Notes: generated by a model from the sequence alone, not told the origin. A stretch of 64,000 nucleotides of DNA from Actinoallomurus purpureus (GCF_024055795.1 NZ_JAMXMY010000003.1:1-64000), one strand, 5' to 3'; shown: positions 16,886 through 26,150, counted from the first letter of the stretch. Translations and numbers: made by a program.

Positions 16886-19800
16886 TCAGGACGTCGCGTC
16901 GGTCAGTTCGGTGAGCAGCTCCGAGGCCGTGATCGGGTCGAGGTCGCCGAAGGGCCGCCCCTCGCGTCCCGTCGACCAGTGGTCGTCGTCGGGACGGTCA
17001 TCGAGCCGGATCTCCTCCAGCAGCTGGTCGCCGCTGTCGTCCAGGCGGCCGATCACGATCCCGGGGTTCAGCTTGATGGTGATGAACAGGCCGCCGGGGA
17101 GTTCGCGGTAGACGCAGCCCTGGATCCCGGCGTCCATGGGACTGCTGCGCCGCCAGCCGCGTCGTTCCAGCCCGAGCACGGCCTCGGCCGGTACGGCGAC
17201 GCCCTGAAACCTCTCCAGGCGCCGGCCGGCGCGTTCCGCGTCGGCCAGGGCGTGCACCGTGCGGCCGAGTTGCGGGAACGGTTGCAGGATCTCGTGGTCG
17301 GCGAAGAGCGCCGACCACGCGCTGAGCGTTCCGCCGAGCTCCAGGGGATGGGGGATGCCGATCCCGGCCTGGTCCGGCAGCGTCAGCGCGTCGTCGTCGA
17401 TGTCGGCGTACGTGCGTTCCTCGGTGACGCGGAACGCGGTCTCCCCGGCGACCCACACCAGCCGCCGCGCGATGTGCCAGATCAGCGGATGCTCCACGAA
17501 CAGGCGCCGGAACTCCCCAGCCGTCCAGCGGCGCCGCGCCACCATCGCCGCCTCCAGCCGCCGGATCTGGTCGGCGGCCACCCGCACGTCCTTCTTCAGC
17601 GTGGTGAACAGCGTGTACGCGGCGGGCGCGAGTTCCTCGTCGTCCTTGGCCCCGGGCTTGGGCGGGGACGAGCGGCGGGTGCCGTCCTCGCCGGTCACGT
17701 ACGGCTTGAGCCGCTCGTCGAAGCCGACGACGAAACGGCGCCGCCCGTAGTCCAGGACGAGCCCGCCGTCGGCGTCCAGACCGAAGTCGGGGACCAGCCG
17801 GTCGCCGAGCTGATCGGGCGTCAGGCCCCGCCCGTCGGCGACCTCCTCGATCTTCTCCTGCGCCCGCTCCTTGAGGCCCTTGAACTTGACCTTCTGCGCG
17901 AGGCCGTACAGGTTCATCAGCGCGGCGTCCGTGCCGATGGCCGCCAGGACGTTCAGGCCGGCGACCGCCTTGGCGTGGCCGCCGTCTCCCGGCCACGCGC
18001 GGATGAGGGGCGTCAGCGCGCGTACGGTCTCGTCGTCGCCGAGCCATCCCAGTTGCGCCAGCGCCCAGCCGTCCTTCGGCGGCGCGCCGTGCCGCTGCCA
18101 CTGCTGGAACAGCGCCCATCCGAACGCCGCCAGCGAGTCGGCGTCGCACACGTCCTTGACGATCTCGACGCCTGAGTAGACCTCGTCGGACGTGGACATG
18201 GCCAGCATCGTCAGCAGATGGCGGATGGCGTCGAGTGGGAGCGCGTCCTCACGGTCGCGGAGCCGGATCCGCGGGAGCAGGTTCACGTCGGCCCACTCGC
18301 CCGGCACCGGTATGCGGGAGGGGAGAAGCTCCAGCGGATCCACCGCCAGCATGGCCTCGATGGCACCGGCCGCCTCGCCGCCGTGCGCGCGTGCCGCGTC
18401 GACGACCTTCTCGCTTCCGTGCCGGTCGGCGAGCAGGCGCAGCGCGCGCTCCGCCTGGCGCCGCGGGGTGACGGGTTTGCCCACCGCGGCCGGGACCAGC
18501 AGCGGCACCGTGTCGAGGCCATGCCGGTCGAACCACGCGAGCGCGAGCTTGCGGGTCTTCGGCCGGGCCAGGCGCTCGGCCATCAGCCGCGCCAAACCGG
18601 CGTCCAGGAACGGCAGCGCCCGATCAGCGAGACCCGGATCGGCCTCCGCGATCCGCAGTGCGACGGGGAGCGCATCGACCTCGAACCGGGCCACGACCGG
18701 CCTCAGCCACATCTCGGCCTCCCACAGTTGCGGCTTCCAGTCGGCCAGCAGCGGGCGGACCTTCTCCACGGGGCCGTACGTGAGGACACCGAACCCGTAT
18801 CCGTAGGCGCGTCCGGCGCGGAACTCCTCGACCAGTTCGTCCCAGTCGTCACTGGCCGGGACGCGATGCCGCCAGTCGGTCTTCGCCCACAGCTCCTGCT
18901 CGCCCGGCTCCCACCGCATCCGAGGCTCGGCGGGCGCCGTGAGCCCTCCGACGACGGCCGGCTTGGCCGCCTTGGTCGTACGCAGCCACGGCGGGTCGAC
19001 CAGCGGCCGCGGCAGGGCGTCCGCCGGTGCGTCGGGCAGCAGGTCGTGGTCGGTGGCCGGCCGGTCGGCCGCGAGTTCGGGGTGGGCCTGAAGGTGTTGG
19101 GCCAGCAGGTCGGCGAGCTTCGGCTCGCCAGAGACCGCCAGCAGCCGCCGCGCCCGCGTGGGGAAGCGTTTCATCGCCGCGAGCAGGGCGGGCTGTACGT
19201 ACTTCTGGTCGACGCGGTCCATGAGCGCCTGGAACGCCTCGTCGCCCGGCAGGATCGCCAGCATCTCCAGGAACAGCCTCCGCCCGGCGGTGTGCCAGGG
19301 ATCGGCGTCGAACGCCTTGACGAGCAGCGGCGCCATCGCCGCCCCCACACCGTCCGCCATGGTGGCCAGAAGCGCCCGGTCCCACGAGTACTGGTGGACG
19401 AGTCCGTACCGTGCGAGCCGGTCGACCTGGCCGGGTGAACCCAGCGAGCCGTACAACATCCACCAGAAGCCCCTCTGGTAGTCGGCGTCGGGCGGTGCGG
19501 CGCAGCACTCCTCCACCCAGTCGTGCCGGGTGGGCACCAGGAAGGAGACCACCACCCGCTGGGACGCGGTACGCCGGCACCCCGCCAGGCGATCCACCGC
19601 CTCCTGGTACTCCTGGTCGTCGGCGGTGGCCAGCAGGGCGCGCAACCGCGCACCGGCCGTCGCCACCTTCGTCGACGCGACCGAGTGGCCGCCAGGATTC
19701 CCCCGACGGTGCTCGTCGACGAGTTCGAGCCCGGGGCAGTGCCAGAGAATCTGGCTGAACTCGGCGAACGCGCAGGCCGCGAAGGGCAACCCGTGCCCGG

Positions 19801-20143
19801 TCACCCAGGAGTCCGCCGCCTGCACCGAGATCTTCTCGATCTCGTGCTGCCGCGCGTCCTGGATCAGCAGCGCGGCGACCACGGCCGCGCCCAGGGGATC
19901 CGTGCCGCCGGACAGGTACTCCCGCATGGCCTCGGCCATGTCCGGGCCGACGCCGTCCCGCTCGGCGAGCGGTCGCGAAGCCTCCATCCGGCCGACGCGT
20001 TCGCGCACGGCCGCACCCGCGTACCGATCGATCGTGACGACCGGGCCCGGCGGCCCGCCCCGCCGCGGATACATCCGGCGCCGCCACGAGTCGGGAATGG
20101 TCAGGGTGTTCTCGTCCGACGCCGGACCGAGGCCGTCTTCCAT
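16886..20143 (-). CDS. Large DUF4132 protein, 1085 aa
   Basis: A 1085-residue soluble protein. The C-terminal part, around residues 740-930, carries DUF4132 features: EVADGRGLTPDQLGDRLVPDFG, VGFDERLKPYV, LKKDVRVAADQIRRLEAAM and HPLIWHIARRLVW. The N-terminal two thirds is helical, HEAT-like material. No signal peptide or membrane segment is visible. Many DUF4132 proteins also carry a WGR domain; none is seen here. The function is unknown, but the family often lies in variable regions. The start ATG 20143 overlaps the tail of a broken upstream frame by 43 bases. Confidence 0.82.
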   Translation of the reverse strand: MEDGLGPASDENTLTIPDSWRRRMYPRRGGPPGPVVTIDRYAGAAVRERVGRMEASRPLAERDGVGPDMAEAMREYLSGGTDPLGAAVVAALLIQDARQHEIEKISVQAADSWVTGHGLPFAACAFAEFSQILWHCPGLELVDEHRRGNPGGHSVASTKVATAGARLRALLATADDQEYQEAVDRLAGCRRTASQRVVVSFLVPTRHDWVEECCAAPPDADYQRGFWWMLYGSLGSPGQVDRLARYGLVHQYSWDRALLATMADGVGAAMAPLLVKAFDADPWHTAGRRLFLEMLAILPGDEAFQALMDRVDQKYVQPALLAAMKRFPTRARRLLAVSGEPKLADLLAQHLQAHPELAADRPATDHDLLPDAPADALPRPLVDPPWLRTTKAAKPAVVGGLTAPAEPRMRWEPGEQELWAKTDWRHRVPASDDWDELVEEFRAGRAYGYGFGVLTYGPVEKVRPLLADWKPQLWEAEMWLRPVVARFEVDALPVALRIAEADPGLADRALPFLDAGLARLMAERLARPKTRKLALAWFDRHGLDTVPLLVPAAVGKPVTPRRQAERALRLLADRHGSEKVVDAARAHGGEAAGAIEAMLAVDPLELLPSRIPVPGEWADVNLLPRIRLRDREDALPLDAIRHLLTMLAMSTSDEVYSGVEIVKDVCDADSLAAFGWALFQQWQRHGAPPKDGWALAQLGWLGDDETVRALTPLIRAWPGDGGHAKAVAGLNVLAAIGTDAALMNLYGLAQKVKFKGLKERAQEKIEEVADGRGLTPDQLGDRLVPDFGLDADGGLVLDYGRRRFVVGFDERLKPYVTGEDGTRRSSPPKPGAKDDEELAPAAYTLFTTLKKDVRVAADQIRRLEAAMVARRRWTAGEFRRLFVEHPLIWHIARRLVWVAGETAFRVTEERTYADIDDDALTLPDQAGIGIPHPLELGGTLSAWSALFADHEILQPFPQLGRTVHALADAERAGRRLERFQGVAVPAEAVLGLERRGWRRSSPMDAGIQGCVYRELPGGLFITIKLNPGIVIGRLDDSGDQLLEEIRLDDRPDDDHWSTGREGRPFGDLDPITASELLTELTDATS

Positions 20144-20373
20144 GACGCATCACCGTAGAACAGGCGTCCGACGTTCCGTGCCCTCGGTGCGACAGGTCTC
20201 TGTCGCCCGAAGACCCCGATGTCCGGCTTCTCCGACATCCAGAAGTCGCTGTTGTACTCACGTCCCTTGCACTGCGTGCCGAACGGCAGGAAGTCCACCT
20301 TCGGCGGCACGCCGAAGGCGGGCAGCTTCTGCTCGACCCGTTCGGGATGGGTGAACTCCACCAGGTGAGCCAC
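20101..20373 (-). pseudogene. Truncated gene: coding-like N-terminal fragment
   Basis: From GTG 20373 the minus strand encodes VAHLVEFTHPERVEQKLPAF and so on through TQCKGREYNSDFWMSEKP to DIGVFG, with strong G/C third positions as in real genes. After about residue 56 the codon bias collapses (CGA CAG AGA CCT) and the frame runs into the DUF4132 start. I do not recognise the family. Best reading: the 5' part of a gene whose 3' part was lost when the DUF4132 gene was joined on. It could also be a short intact protein with a diverged tail. Confidence 0.4.
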
Positions 20374-20471
20374 GATGAGCCGTCCGGGACACGCTCGACG
20401 GCGTTCGCCCCCACGCTCTTGTCCTCGGTAAGGGCGGGTACAGTGCCCGAAGCATGCCCATCCGTCCCCGT

Positions 20472-21035
20472 CTAATCGAACCAGCCAAGGCCGCTCTGCC
20501 AGCGCCGGATCCACTCCAGGAACCCGATTCCATCCGCGTCCTGATCCGCCGAGCCCGGATAGGGAGAGGCGCCGATCTCTGACAGCAGCCAGATCCGGGC
20601 GCGCTGCGGTCCGGTGACGACAAGCAGCCAGTACATCGGTCCGTCCTCGCCACCCAATACGACCGAGCCGTGCTGATAGATCGCGTTGATCAACGGCGCG
20701 GTCGTATCGGCTGGGCCGGGATCCTCCTCCCACGTCCATGCCTCAGCCAGCGGGAATGGTGCCAACAGATCCCGTTCCTTCATCTCCTCGGGCCAGTCGG
20801 CGGGCAACCACCCCAGCGGCAATAGCCCGCCGTCCTCCGGTGGGCCTTGAGACGAGCCGGCGGCGATTTCAGCGACGAACGTGCGGTACGGCTCCGGGAG
20901 CACCACGCCCTGATCGTCCTCCCACGCCTGCACCGCCGCCCATCCCAGCGCAGGTTCTCGCCACTCCTCGGGAAACGCCTCAGCCAGCTCCCGCAACTCG
21001 GCTGCGGCCACCTGACTCGATCCTTGATCATCCAT
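20472..21035 (-). CDS. SMI1/KNR4 (SUKH-like) family protein
   Basis: A 187-residue acidic protein. The LPEPYRTFVAEIAAG block with the preceding WEDDQGVVLP is the SUKH/SMI1-KNR4 start, and later LLPLGWLPADWPEEM and GEDGPMYWLLVVTGPQRARIWLL match the family. SUKH proteins often neutralise polymorphic toxins, but many are orphans with unrelated roles. ATG 21035 starts the protein. It lies just upstream of the DUF4132 region on the same strand and 314 bases from a divergent Imm52-like gene, so an immunity-gene cluster is possible. Confidence 0.75.
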   Translation of the reverse strand: MDDQGSSQVAAAELRELAEAFPEEWREPALGWAAVQAWEDDQGVVLPEPYRTFVAEIAAGSSQGPPEDGGLLPLGWLPADWPEEMKERDLLAPFPLAEAWTWEEDPGPADTTAPLINAIYQHGSVVLGGEDGPMYWLLVVTGPQRARIWLLSEIGASPYPGSADQDADGIGFLEWIRRWQSGLGWFD

Positions 21036-21348
21036 GGCTCCCAGCAGTACCAGTCACCAGGGACGGCTGTCCCCTCCGCTCCGCCTGGAGGTCGCCAGCG
21101 TCTGATGGCTGATCTGGGGTTCGCAAGGCAGCCCGAACGACGGCGCGCGAGGCATGCACCCAATGTTGAATGGCCGGGCGGCTCAGGGCGGCCTGGCCGC
21201 ACCGGGACCAGGCCGCGTTTGCGGCGAGGGAACCCCACGCCCCGGACCACCCAGGATCAGTGATCGCTGAAACGCGATCAGACGAACAACGATTCCGGAC
21301 CCAAAGCTCTAGGGTGACGGCGGTCGGACCTGATCCGAGAGGGGAAGG
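21036..21348. other. Divergent intergenic region with one inverted repeat
   Basis: No gene is seen in these 313 bases. A 7-bp inverted repeat, TGATCGC at 21261-21267 and GCGATCA at 21274-21280 with a 6-base spacer, lies about 70 bases before the Imm52-like gene and could be an operator or a small hairpin. Confidence 0.4.
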
Positions 21349-22053
21349 ATGCGACGTCTGGTGCGGGGCTTCTGGGGCCCTCGGGAGGAGTCGGTCGAGG
21401 TGCTGGCCGAGCGCTGGAAGGCGACGCTGGAGCAGTTGGTCCGGCTGCTTCCGGAAGCTGGCCTGCCCGGGGTGTGGAACGTGGTCCGCGGGGCCGGTCC
21501 GGCTCCGCAGGTGTCGGCGGACGAGCGCTCCCTGCGTGCTGCCCTGCGGGCGGCCCAGGCCGCGGACGACTGGTCGGAGGGTAACGGCACCGCGCTGAGA
21601 CTCGTCGCCGAGGGCGCACCGGGCTGGCAGGCCGAGGCGAGCGGACTGGCGGGCGGCAGCCCCGAGTTCCTGCTCCAGTCGCTGGTGATCGGTATCCGCT
21701 CACCGGCGAACGCGGAGCTTCCCGGCGCCGAACTCCTCACCACCGTTGCCGAGTTCTGGGAGCCCGACTTCGGTGACGTGACGGACGACGACGTGCTCGA
21801 CGCCCTGGAGGACCAGGCCGGGTACGAGGTCGGCGACCCGTGCGTGGGGTGGGCCGGGTACCTCTCCCGGATGCGCGCGGGACTCCTGCCGGACGGCTTG
21901 GCCGCACCGCGCAAGGAGGTGCGGGGCGGCGGCGTCCTGCTCGACATCGCCGGGCCGGGTGACACGGAGACCGTGGTCCAGACGTACGTACGGCTACGGA
22001 AGACCGGCGCGCTCTGCCCCCTGCCCCGCCCCCTGAACCGGGCCACGCTGTGA
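21349..22053 (+). CDS. Possible Imm52-family immunity protein
   Basis: A 234-residue protein beginning MRRLVRGFWGPREESVEVLA, followed by ERWKATLEQLVRLLPEAG. An early FWGPRxES motif followed by a W-rich helix resembles Imm52 proteins of polymorphic-toxin systems, as recalled rather than searched. Later parts (EFLLQSLVIGIRSPAN, VGDPCVGWAGYLSRMR) are consistent with a compact alpha/beta immunity protein. GAGGGGAAGG just before ATG 21349 is a strong ribosome site. No matching toxin gene lies next to it, so it may be an orphan or act on toxins of neighbouring cells. Confidence 0.55.
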   Translation: MRRLVRGFWGPREESVEVLAERWKATLEQLVRLLPEAGLPGVWNVVRGAGPAPQVSADERSLRAALRAAQAADDWSEGNGTALRLVAEGAPGWQAEASGLAGGSPEFLLQSLVIGIRSPANAELPGAELLTTVAEFWEPDFGDVTDDDVLDALEDQAGYEVGDPCVGWAGYLSRMRAGLLPDGLAAPRKEVRGGGVLLDIAGPGDTETVVQTYVRLRKTGALCPLPRPLNRATL

Positions 22054-22298
22054 CCGCCCGCGTCGGTTCCACGTGAGCAACCACTCTCTGGTCAGGGCAA
22101 CGCTCGTCGGAGGGCCCGAGGCGTCCTGGGCCGACCCGGCACGGACGTCCTGGTCTTCACCACCACAAGGACCTCAGCAGAGAGGCAGAAGCTTCGCCGA
22201 TCTCGGGACTTCTTCAAGCGCCATGCCGACTGCCATGCCTGAAGAACGCCCTGGTCCTGAGGCTGGACAACCTGAAGAGGCGTACGGGAAATCGGAGG

Positions 22299-22772
22299 TT
22301 ATTTCTTATACGGGGTGTAGCGTTCCGGGTCGCAGAGTTTCCAGGTGCCGGCTTCCTTGCGTAGGTACAGCGTGGCGGGATGTTGGGCGGGGCGGGTCAC
22401 GCGGGCTTGGGCGACGTCGCCGGTGACACGGATGTTCGAGACCTTGATCGGGCGTTCGTGGTCGGGGTCGAGGACGCGGTTGTCGGAGGAGGGTTCGCCG
22501 TCGGCGATGACGGCCTCGGCCTCTTCCTCACAGAGCATGGAGATCATGGTGCTTCTGTCTTCTCGGTCGGCCGTGTGGGCGAACTTCTCTACCGTCTTTC
22601 GGATCTGGGCCTCATCCTGATGCGTCCAGGCGATGGCGCCGTAGGCGATGGCTGCGGACGCTGCCAGGACGGTGATCATCGCGGTGATCAGTAGGGGCTT
22701 CCGGCGGGGTCTGGGGGGCCGGTGGGGTTGCGGTGGGGAAGTTGGGGCCTGGTGCTCCATCTGGGGGTCCAT
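22299..22772 (-). CDS. Membrane-anchored NTF2/DUF4878-like protein
   Basis: A 157-residue protein. A Pro-rich cytosolic head (residues 1-26) and one membrane helix (about 28-50) lead into an outer domain of about 105 residues starting DEAQIRKTVEKFAHTADRED and ending WKLCDPERYTPYKK. The layout and the late W-KLC match Rv0361-like lumazine-binding/NTF2-type membrane proteins. Two cysteines (CEEEA and LCDP) could pair. The gene starts 4 bases after the HNH-like secreted protein ends, on the same strand, so the two form an operon. ATG 22760 is an alternative start. Confidence 0.65.
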   Translation of the reverse strand: MDPQMEHQAPTSPPQPHRPPRPRRKPLLITAMITVLAASAAIAYGAIAWTHQDEAQIRKTVEKFAHTADREDRSTMISMLCEEEAEAVIADGEPSSDNRVLDPDHERPIKVSNIRVTGDVAQARVTRPAQHPATLYLRKEAGTWKLCDPERYTPYKK

Positions 22773-22776
22773 CGGT

Positions 22777-23703
22777 TCAGGCCCTCTGGCTCTTGAGAAG
22801 CGCGTCGATGAGTTCCTGTACTTCCATCTCGGTTTTCTCCCTGAGTTTCGCCTGAGCCTGTATCCATGCAGGGTCCGCGCCCGAAATGAAGGCCGAACTT
22901 CCGGATAGCTTCGAGGAGTTCGCCGAGCCGGATAGCCATTGTGTATTGGCAGGAGAGTTGGCGACGATATACATGTTTCTCGGGGTGAGTTTCGGGAAGT
23001 TGGGAAGGACTACCAGTCGCCTCAACGGGATTATATGATCGAATGCCACGCTATTAATCCTCCGACCCTGGTAAGCGGGGTCGGAGGATCCGATTTTCGG
23101 TGCCTGCACGCCTTGAAGATATGCAGTCGAGGGTACTCTGGGTCGAGATTTATCGAGCGCTTTATAGACCGCATAGATGGTCGGCGAAGTCTTTCGAAGA
23201 TCCGCTGGCGCTCTATCCACCCGCTTGGTCATGCCCCGCTTCCCGGTCCCGTAGTTGAGGAAGTCGTAGGTCTTCGGGTTCCATCGAGCGCCGGCTCTCT
23301 TCTCTTCGTCGGTCAATCTACTGACCGCTGCCGCGATTTTGCTGAGATCCGCCGGGCTGGGGGTGACAACTGTCGATAGTGGGTGGTTGGCCTTCATCCG
23401 ATCGAACGCCCGCTCGCAAGCCATCAGCCTGGCAAAGGCCTGGTTCTGCTGAAAGCGGAGAGTTTCCGCTTCGGCGTTGTATGAAGCGACGGCCGATGCG
23501 TCTGTGCTTACCCCCCCGGGTGCCTGCCGGGCGTTGTGCGCGCTGATCTTCTCGTGTACTGCCTTCAGTTCCGCGACTGGGCCCGCGCAGATTTCCTTGT
23601 AATCGTCAGCGGTCGCCGCCTCCGGCGAGGCGCCGACCATCACGAGGCTGGCCAAAGAAACCAAGGTCAGGGTTCCGGCAATCCATCGGGATGTTCGCGG
23701 CAT
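22777..23703 (-). CDS. Secreted HNH-like nuclease candidate
   Basis: A 308-residue protein with a signal peptide (about 1-33, hydrophobic core LTLVSLASLVMVGA, likely cut after AATA). A helical middle region with two Cys (CAGP and ACERAFDR) follows. The C-terminal domain has VAFDHIIPLRRLVVLPNFPK and later PRNMYIVANSPANTQWLSGS. The D-H-I-x-P-L, then N and N-x-x-W pattern resembles the beta-beta-alpha metal fold of HNH endonucleases, with Asn in place of the last His. Codon use is visibly less GC-rich than its neighbours (TAT, ATA and AGA codons), suggesting transfer. It is followed by a membrane partner. Confidence 0.6.
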   Translation of the reverse strand: MPRTSRWIAGTLTLVSLASLVMVGASPEAATADDYKEICAGPVAELKAVHEKISAHNARQAPGGVSTDASAVASYNAEAETLRFQQNQAFARLMACERAFDRMKANHPLSTVVTPSPADLSKIAAAVSRLTDEEKRAGARWNPKTYDFLNYGTGKRGMTKRVDRAPADLRKTSPTIYAVYKALDKSRPRVPSTAYLQGVQAPKIGSSDPAYQGRRINSVAFDHIIPLRRLVVLPNFPKLTPRNMYIVANSPANTQWLSGSANSSKLSGSSAFISGADPAWIQAQAKLREKTEMEVQELIDALLKSQRA

Positions 23704-23774
23704 GTTTCTCGTCCCCTCGCTCGATGCGGCGATCGGCGCTCATATAGATGCTGATGTCTATTTGAAGACTACAG

Positions 23775-24005
23775 TCACGACATCCTCGGCCGCCACCAGG
23801 CCGCCGCTCTCCACACGTGATCGCCATCGGCTATCAGGACGGGTGCGCCACGCACCCGCAGCGCGACCCCAGCGAAGAACACGGGCTGTGCGAGGTAGTC
23901 GAGGGACTGGGCGGCGATCATGCGGGCTGCGAAGCGGCGTGCTCGGTCGTTGGTCGCGGCGGTGAAGGTGTGGGCGCTGGCCCAAGAAGAGGATGAGGAT
24001 GAGGA
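23775..24005 (-). pseudogene. Unidentified gene fragment without a start codon
   Basis: One minus-strand frame reads WASAHTFTAATNDRARRFA, then ARMIAAQSLDYLAQPVFFAG and on to AWWRPRMS before TGA at 23775. Third codon positions are mostly G/C and the sequence looks like real protein. An in-frame stop at 24006-24008 precedes it and no start codon lies before residue 23. I do not recognise the family. The remainder up to 24349 shows nothing I can support. Confidence 0.4.
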
Positions 24006-24349
24006 TCAGCGGCGGACTGACGATGCGATCGCAGCGTTAGCGGTGCTGGATGATGTCTGGCGGCCAGTGCGCAAACTGCAAAGGGGGTGGGCATGGATGG
24101 TCGCGTACTCGGCCAGGCGCTTGGGGCGATGCGGAACGTCGGATCGGCCGGTCGACGATTCCGGTGGACCGCGAATCGTCAGGTCAGGTGGCATGTGATT
24201 GCGATAAAGGCCCGATGTCGTCGAACGCATGGGCGTAAGGCCTGGCTATTCCGACGACATCTAGGCTTGACGGCGGTATGGGTCGCATTGAATATCAGGA
24301 CGTCGGCGGGACCCGCGGCAGGCCGATGGTTCCCGCCGATCCTGCTGAT

Positions 24350-25390
24350 TCAGCGGGCGGTCGGGTGATCAGCGACGTCCACCGTGAGCAATGCGGACGC
24401 GTACGTGACAGTGCCTGCCGCCGGCCTGCCCTTGGGCACCCGGTAGGGCGTGGCTCCCGGGAACGGAGTGATGAGCTTGCCGTCGGCGGGTGGACCGGCG
24501 ATGCTCCGGGATCCCAAGTACTGGTAGGTCCGCCGATCAAAGATCATCTCGTTGTGTCCGCCGAGGCCGTCGGGAACTGAGATGGCGATCCCCGCTCGTC
24601 CGATGGCGTCGGTGGCGTTGCGGTCGAGTGTCGCGCCGGGGAGGTTGCCGATGACCTCGAAAAGCGCAGCCCGTACCTTCGGCGGAAGGTACTGCTCATT
24701 GATCAGGTCCTGGATGGTCTCCCACCGAAGTTGCGGGCGAGCCTTACCCGCGCCGGATTCGATTTTGTCGATGGCCTTCAGCAGCTTGGCAGGATCCGTC
24801 GGCAGCGACCGGAGCGCCGCCGTGCTGTCCGGGGTTGGAGCACCTGCCCGTTTGTCCCCCGGCAGCGGCCTGTCGCAGCTTCGGCGAGGCGGGCAGGGGC
24901 TCTGCCTCAGTAGACCGGTGCGGCGCCCATCGACAGACAGCCACAACTCGCGATTAGTGCGCGGCAGCCTTTCAACCGTGTGGCGGCCGTTCTTGCCGAA
25001 GACGTCGGCCGATACCGTGACTTCGACCGACTTCACATGGATGAACTGGTCGTCGCGCGGGTGGAGGTCAGGCCGGTTCCGGGCCGCCGAAGCGACCAGG
25101 CTCGTCACTTGAGCGACATCGGACGCCCGGACGGTCGATGGACCGGCAGGGCCGGAACCGCCGCGTGTGAGCACGATGGCACCAGCGGCGACGGTGGCAG
25201 CCACGCCGCTGGCGACGGCCGCCCGGACCAGCAGGCGGCGACGGAGCCGGGGCGCGTCTCGCGTCACGCCGAGGGCCGTGACATTGGCCAGCAGATCCCG
25301 GGCGGCCGGCCGGTTTTCGAATCCGGCCAGAGAATCGTCGTGAACGTAAGCGATCTTACGCACCAGGTCATCGTTGGTATGAGGCTTCAT
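24350..25390 (-). CDS. CU044_5270-family membrane protein, second copy of the type
   Basis: A 346-residue protein. A cytosolic head starting MKPHTNDDLVRKIAYVHDD and a basic run (RLRRRLLVRA) precede one membrane helix around 54-74. The large outer domain has FIHVKSVEVTVSADVFGK, RELWLSVDGRRTGLLR, TAALRSLPTDPAKLLKAI and LFEVIGNLPGATLDRN, all typical of CU044_5270 proteins. It overlaps the upstream ECF sigma gene as ATGA. In function it is probably a membrane partner of the sigma factor; direct anti-sigma activity is inferred from pairing only. Confidence 0.85.
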   Translation of the reverse strand: MKPHTNDDLVRKIAYVHDDSLAGFENRPAARDLLANVTALGVTRDAPRLRRRLLVRAAVASGVAATVAAGAIVLTRGGSGPAGPSTVRASDVAQVTSLVASAARNRPDLHPRDDQFIHVKSVEVTVSADVFGKNGRHTVERLPRTNRELWLSVDGRRTGLLRQSPCPPRRSCDRPLPGDKRAGAPTPDSTAALRSLPTDPAKLLKAIDKIESGAGKARPQLRWETIQDLINEQYLPPKVRAALFEVIGNLPGATLDRNATDAIGRAGIAISVPDGLGGHNEMIFDRRTYQYLGSRSIAGPPADGKLITPFPGATPYRVPKGRPAAGTVTYASALLTVDVADHPTAR

Positions 25391-25929
25391 GTCAGGGATC
25401 CCCGCTCGCTCATGGGGTGGTTCATAGTCGGGGGCATTAGATCGATTCCCGCCGCGTGGAGTGCCTGGGAGAAGCGTCTGCGTGCCCGATGGAGCCGGAC
25501 ACGCGCGGCTCCTTTCGAGCAGCCGAGGACGGCGGCGATGCCGGAGTGGTCGAGGCTTTCCCAGGCGACGAGACCGAGCAACTCCCGGTCATCATCGGAC
25601 AGGTCCCCGAACGTCCGGCGAATGGCCAACGCATCGACAGGATCCGCGCCGACCACGGCGATCTCGTCCCGAAGCTGTGTGGTCCGCAGCCGCCGCCGTG
25701 ACTCGCCGCGCCGATGGTTGGCCAAGACCCGGCGTGCGACGCCGTACAGCCAGAGCCGCGCCTTCTCGCCAGCGGGTACCTCCTCGAACCGCCGCCAGGC
25801 GACGGTGAAGGTCTCCGCGACGACATCGGCCGCATCCTCTGGGGAGGAACAGCGTCGCAACGCGTATCCCAGGATCGGACTGTACGTCGCGGCGTACATC
25901 TCCTCGAATCTGGTCTTGCGGTCATCCAT
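25387..25929 (-). CDS. ECF-type sigma-70 family factor
   Basis: A 180-residue ECF sigma factor. Region 2 lies at about 8-75 (MYAATYSPILGYALRRCSSPEDAADVVAETF, then WRRFEEVP) and region 4 at about 115-165 (LSDDDRELLGLVAWESLDHSGIAAVLGCSKGAARVRLHRARRR). ATG 25929 matches the family start; the longer frame from 25995 adds residues with no homology. Its stop overlaps the CU044_5270 start by 4 bases. This pair repeats the layout at 1-1444 but the two sigma factors differ in region 4, so they are not recent duplicates. Confidence 0.88.
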   Translation of the reverse strand: MDDRKTRFEEMYAATYSPILGYALRRCSSPEDAADVVAETFTVAWRRFEEVPAGEKARLWLYGVARRVLANHRRGESRRRLRTTQLRDEIAVVGADPVDALAIRRTFGDLSDDDRELLGLVAWESLDHSGIAAVLGCSKGAARVRLHRARRRFSQALHAAGIDLMPPTMNHPMSERGSLT

Positions 25930-26070
25930 CGAAGGTCCGGTGGCCGGAGTGCCGATGTCGCACGCGATCTCCTTCACTCGGGGGGAGGTGAACACCCCCT
26001 ACGTGTCGAGAACACGGCGAGTGTTACCGACGAATCGCCTTATGTCTGGGCGGGCACGTTCCCGCGGAAC

Positions 26071-26104
26071 GCCGATCTTGTTCGGACTTACTTCGCATTT
26101 TCGG
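26071..26104 (-). repeat. 34-bp left-end motif, copy C
   Basis: This matches 31 of 34 bases of 34443-34476 in the complete Tn7-like element and also resembles 41162-41195 in the mini-element. It contains an inverted TnsB-type site (GTTCGGACTTAC). It is the only clear trace of a transposon end on this side. Confidence 0.7.
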
Positions 26105-26150
26105 CGGCCGAGCGGCCGGCGACGGGGGTGGAGGGCTGAAAGGCGAAAGA

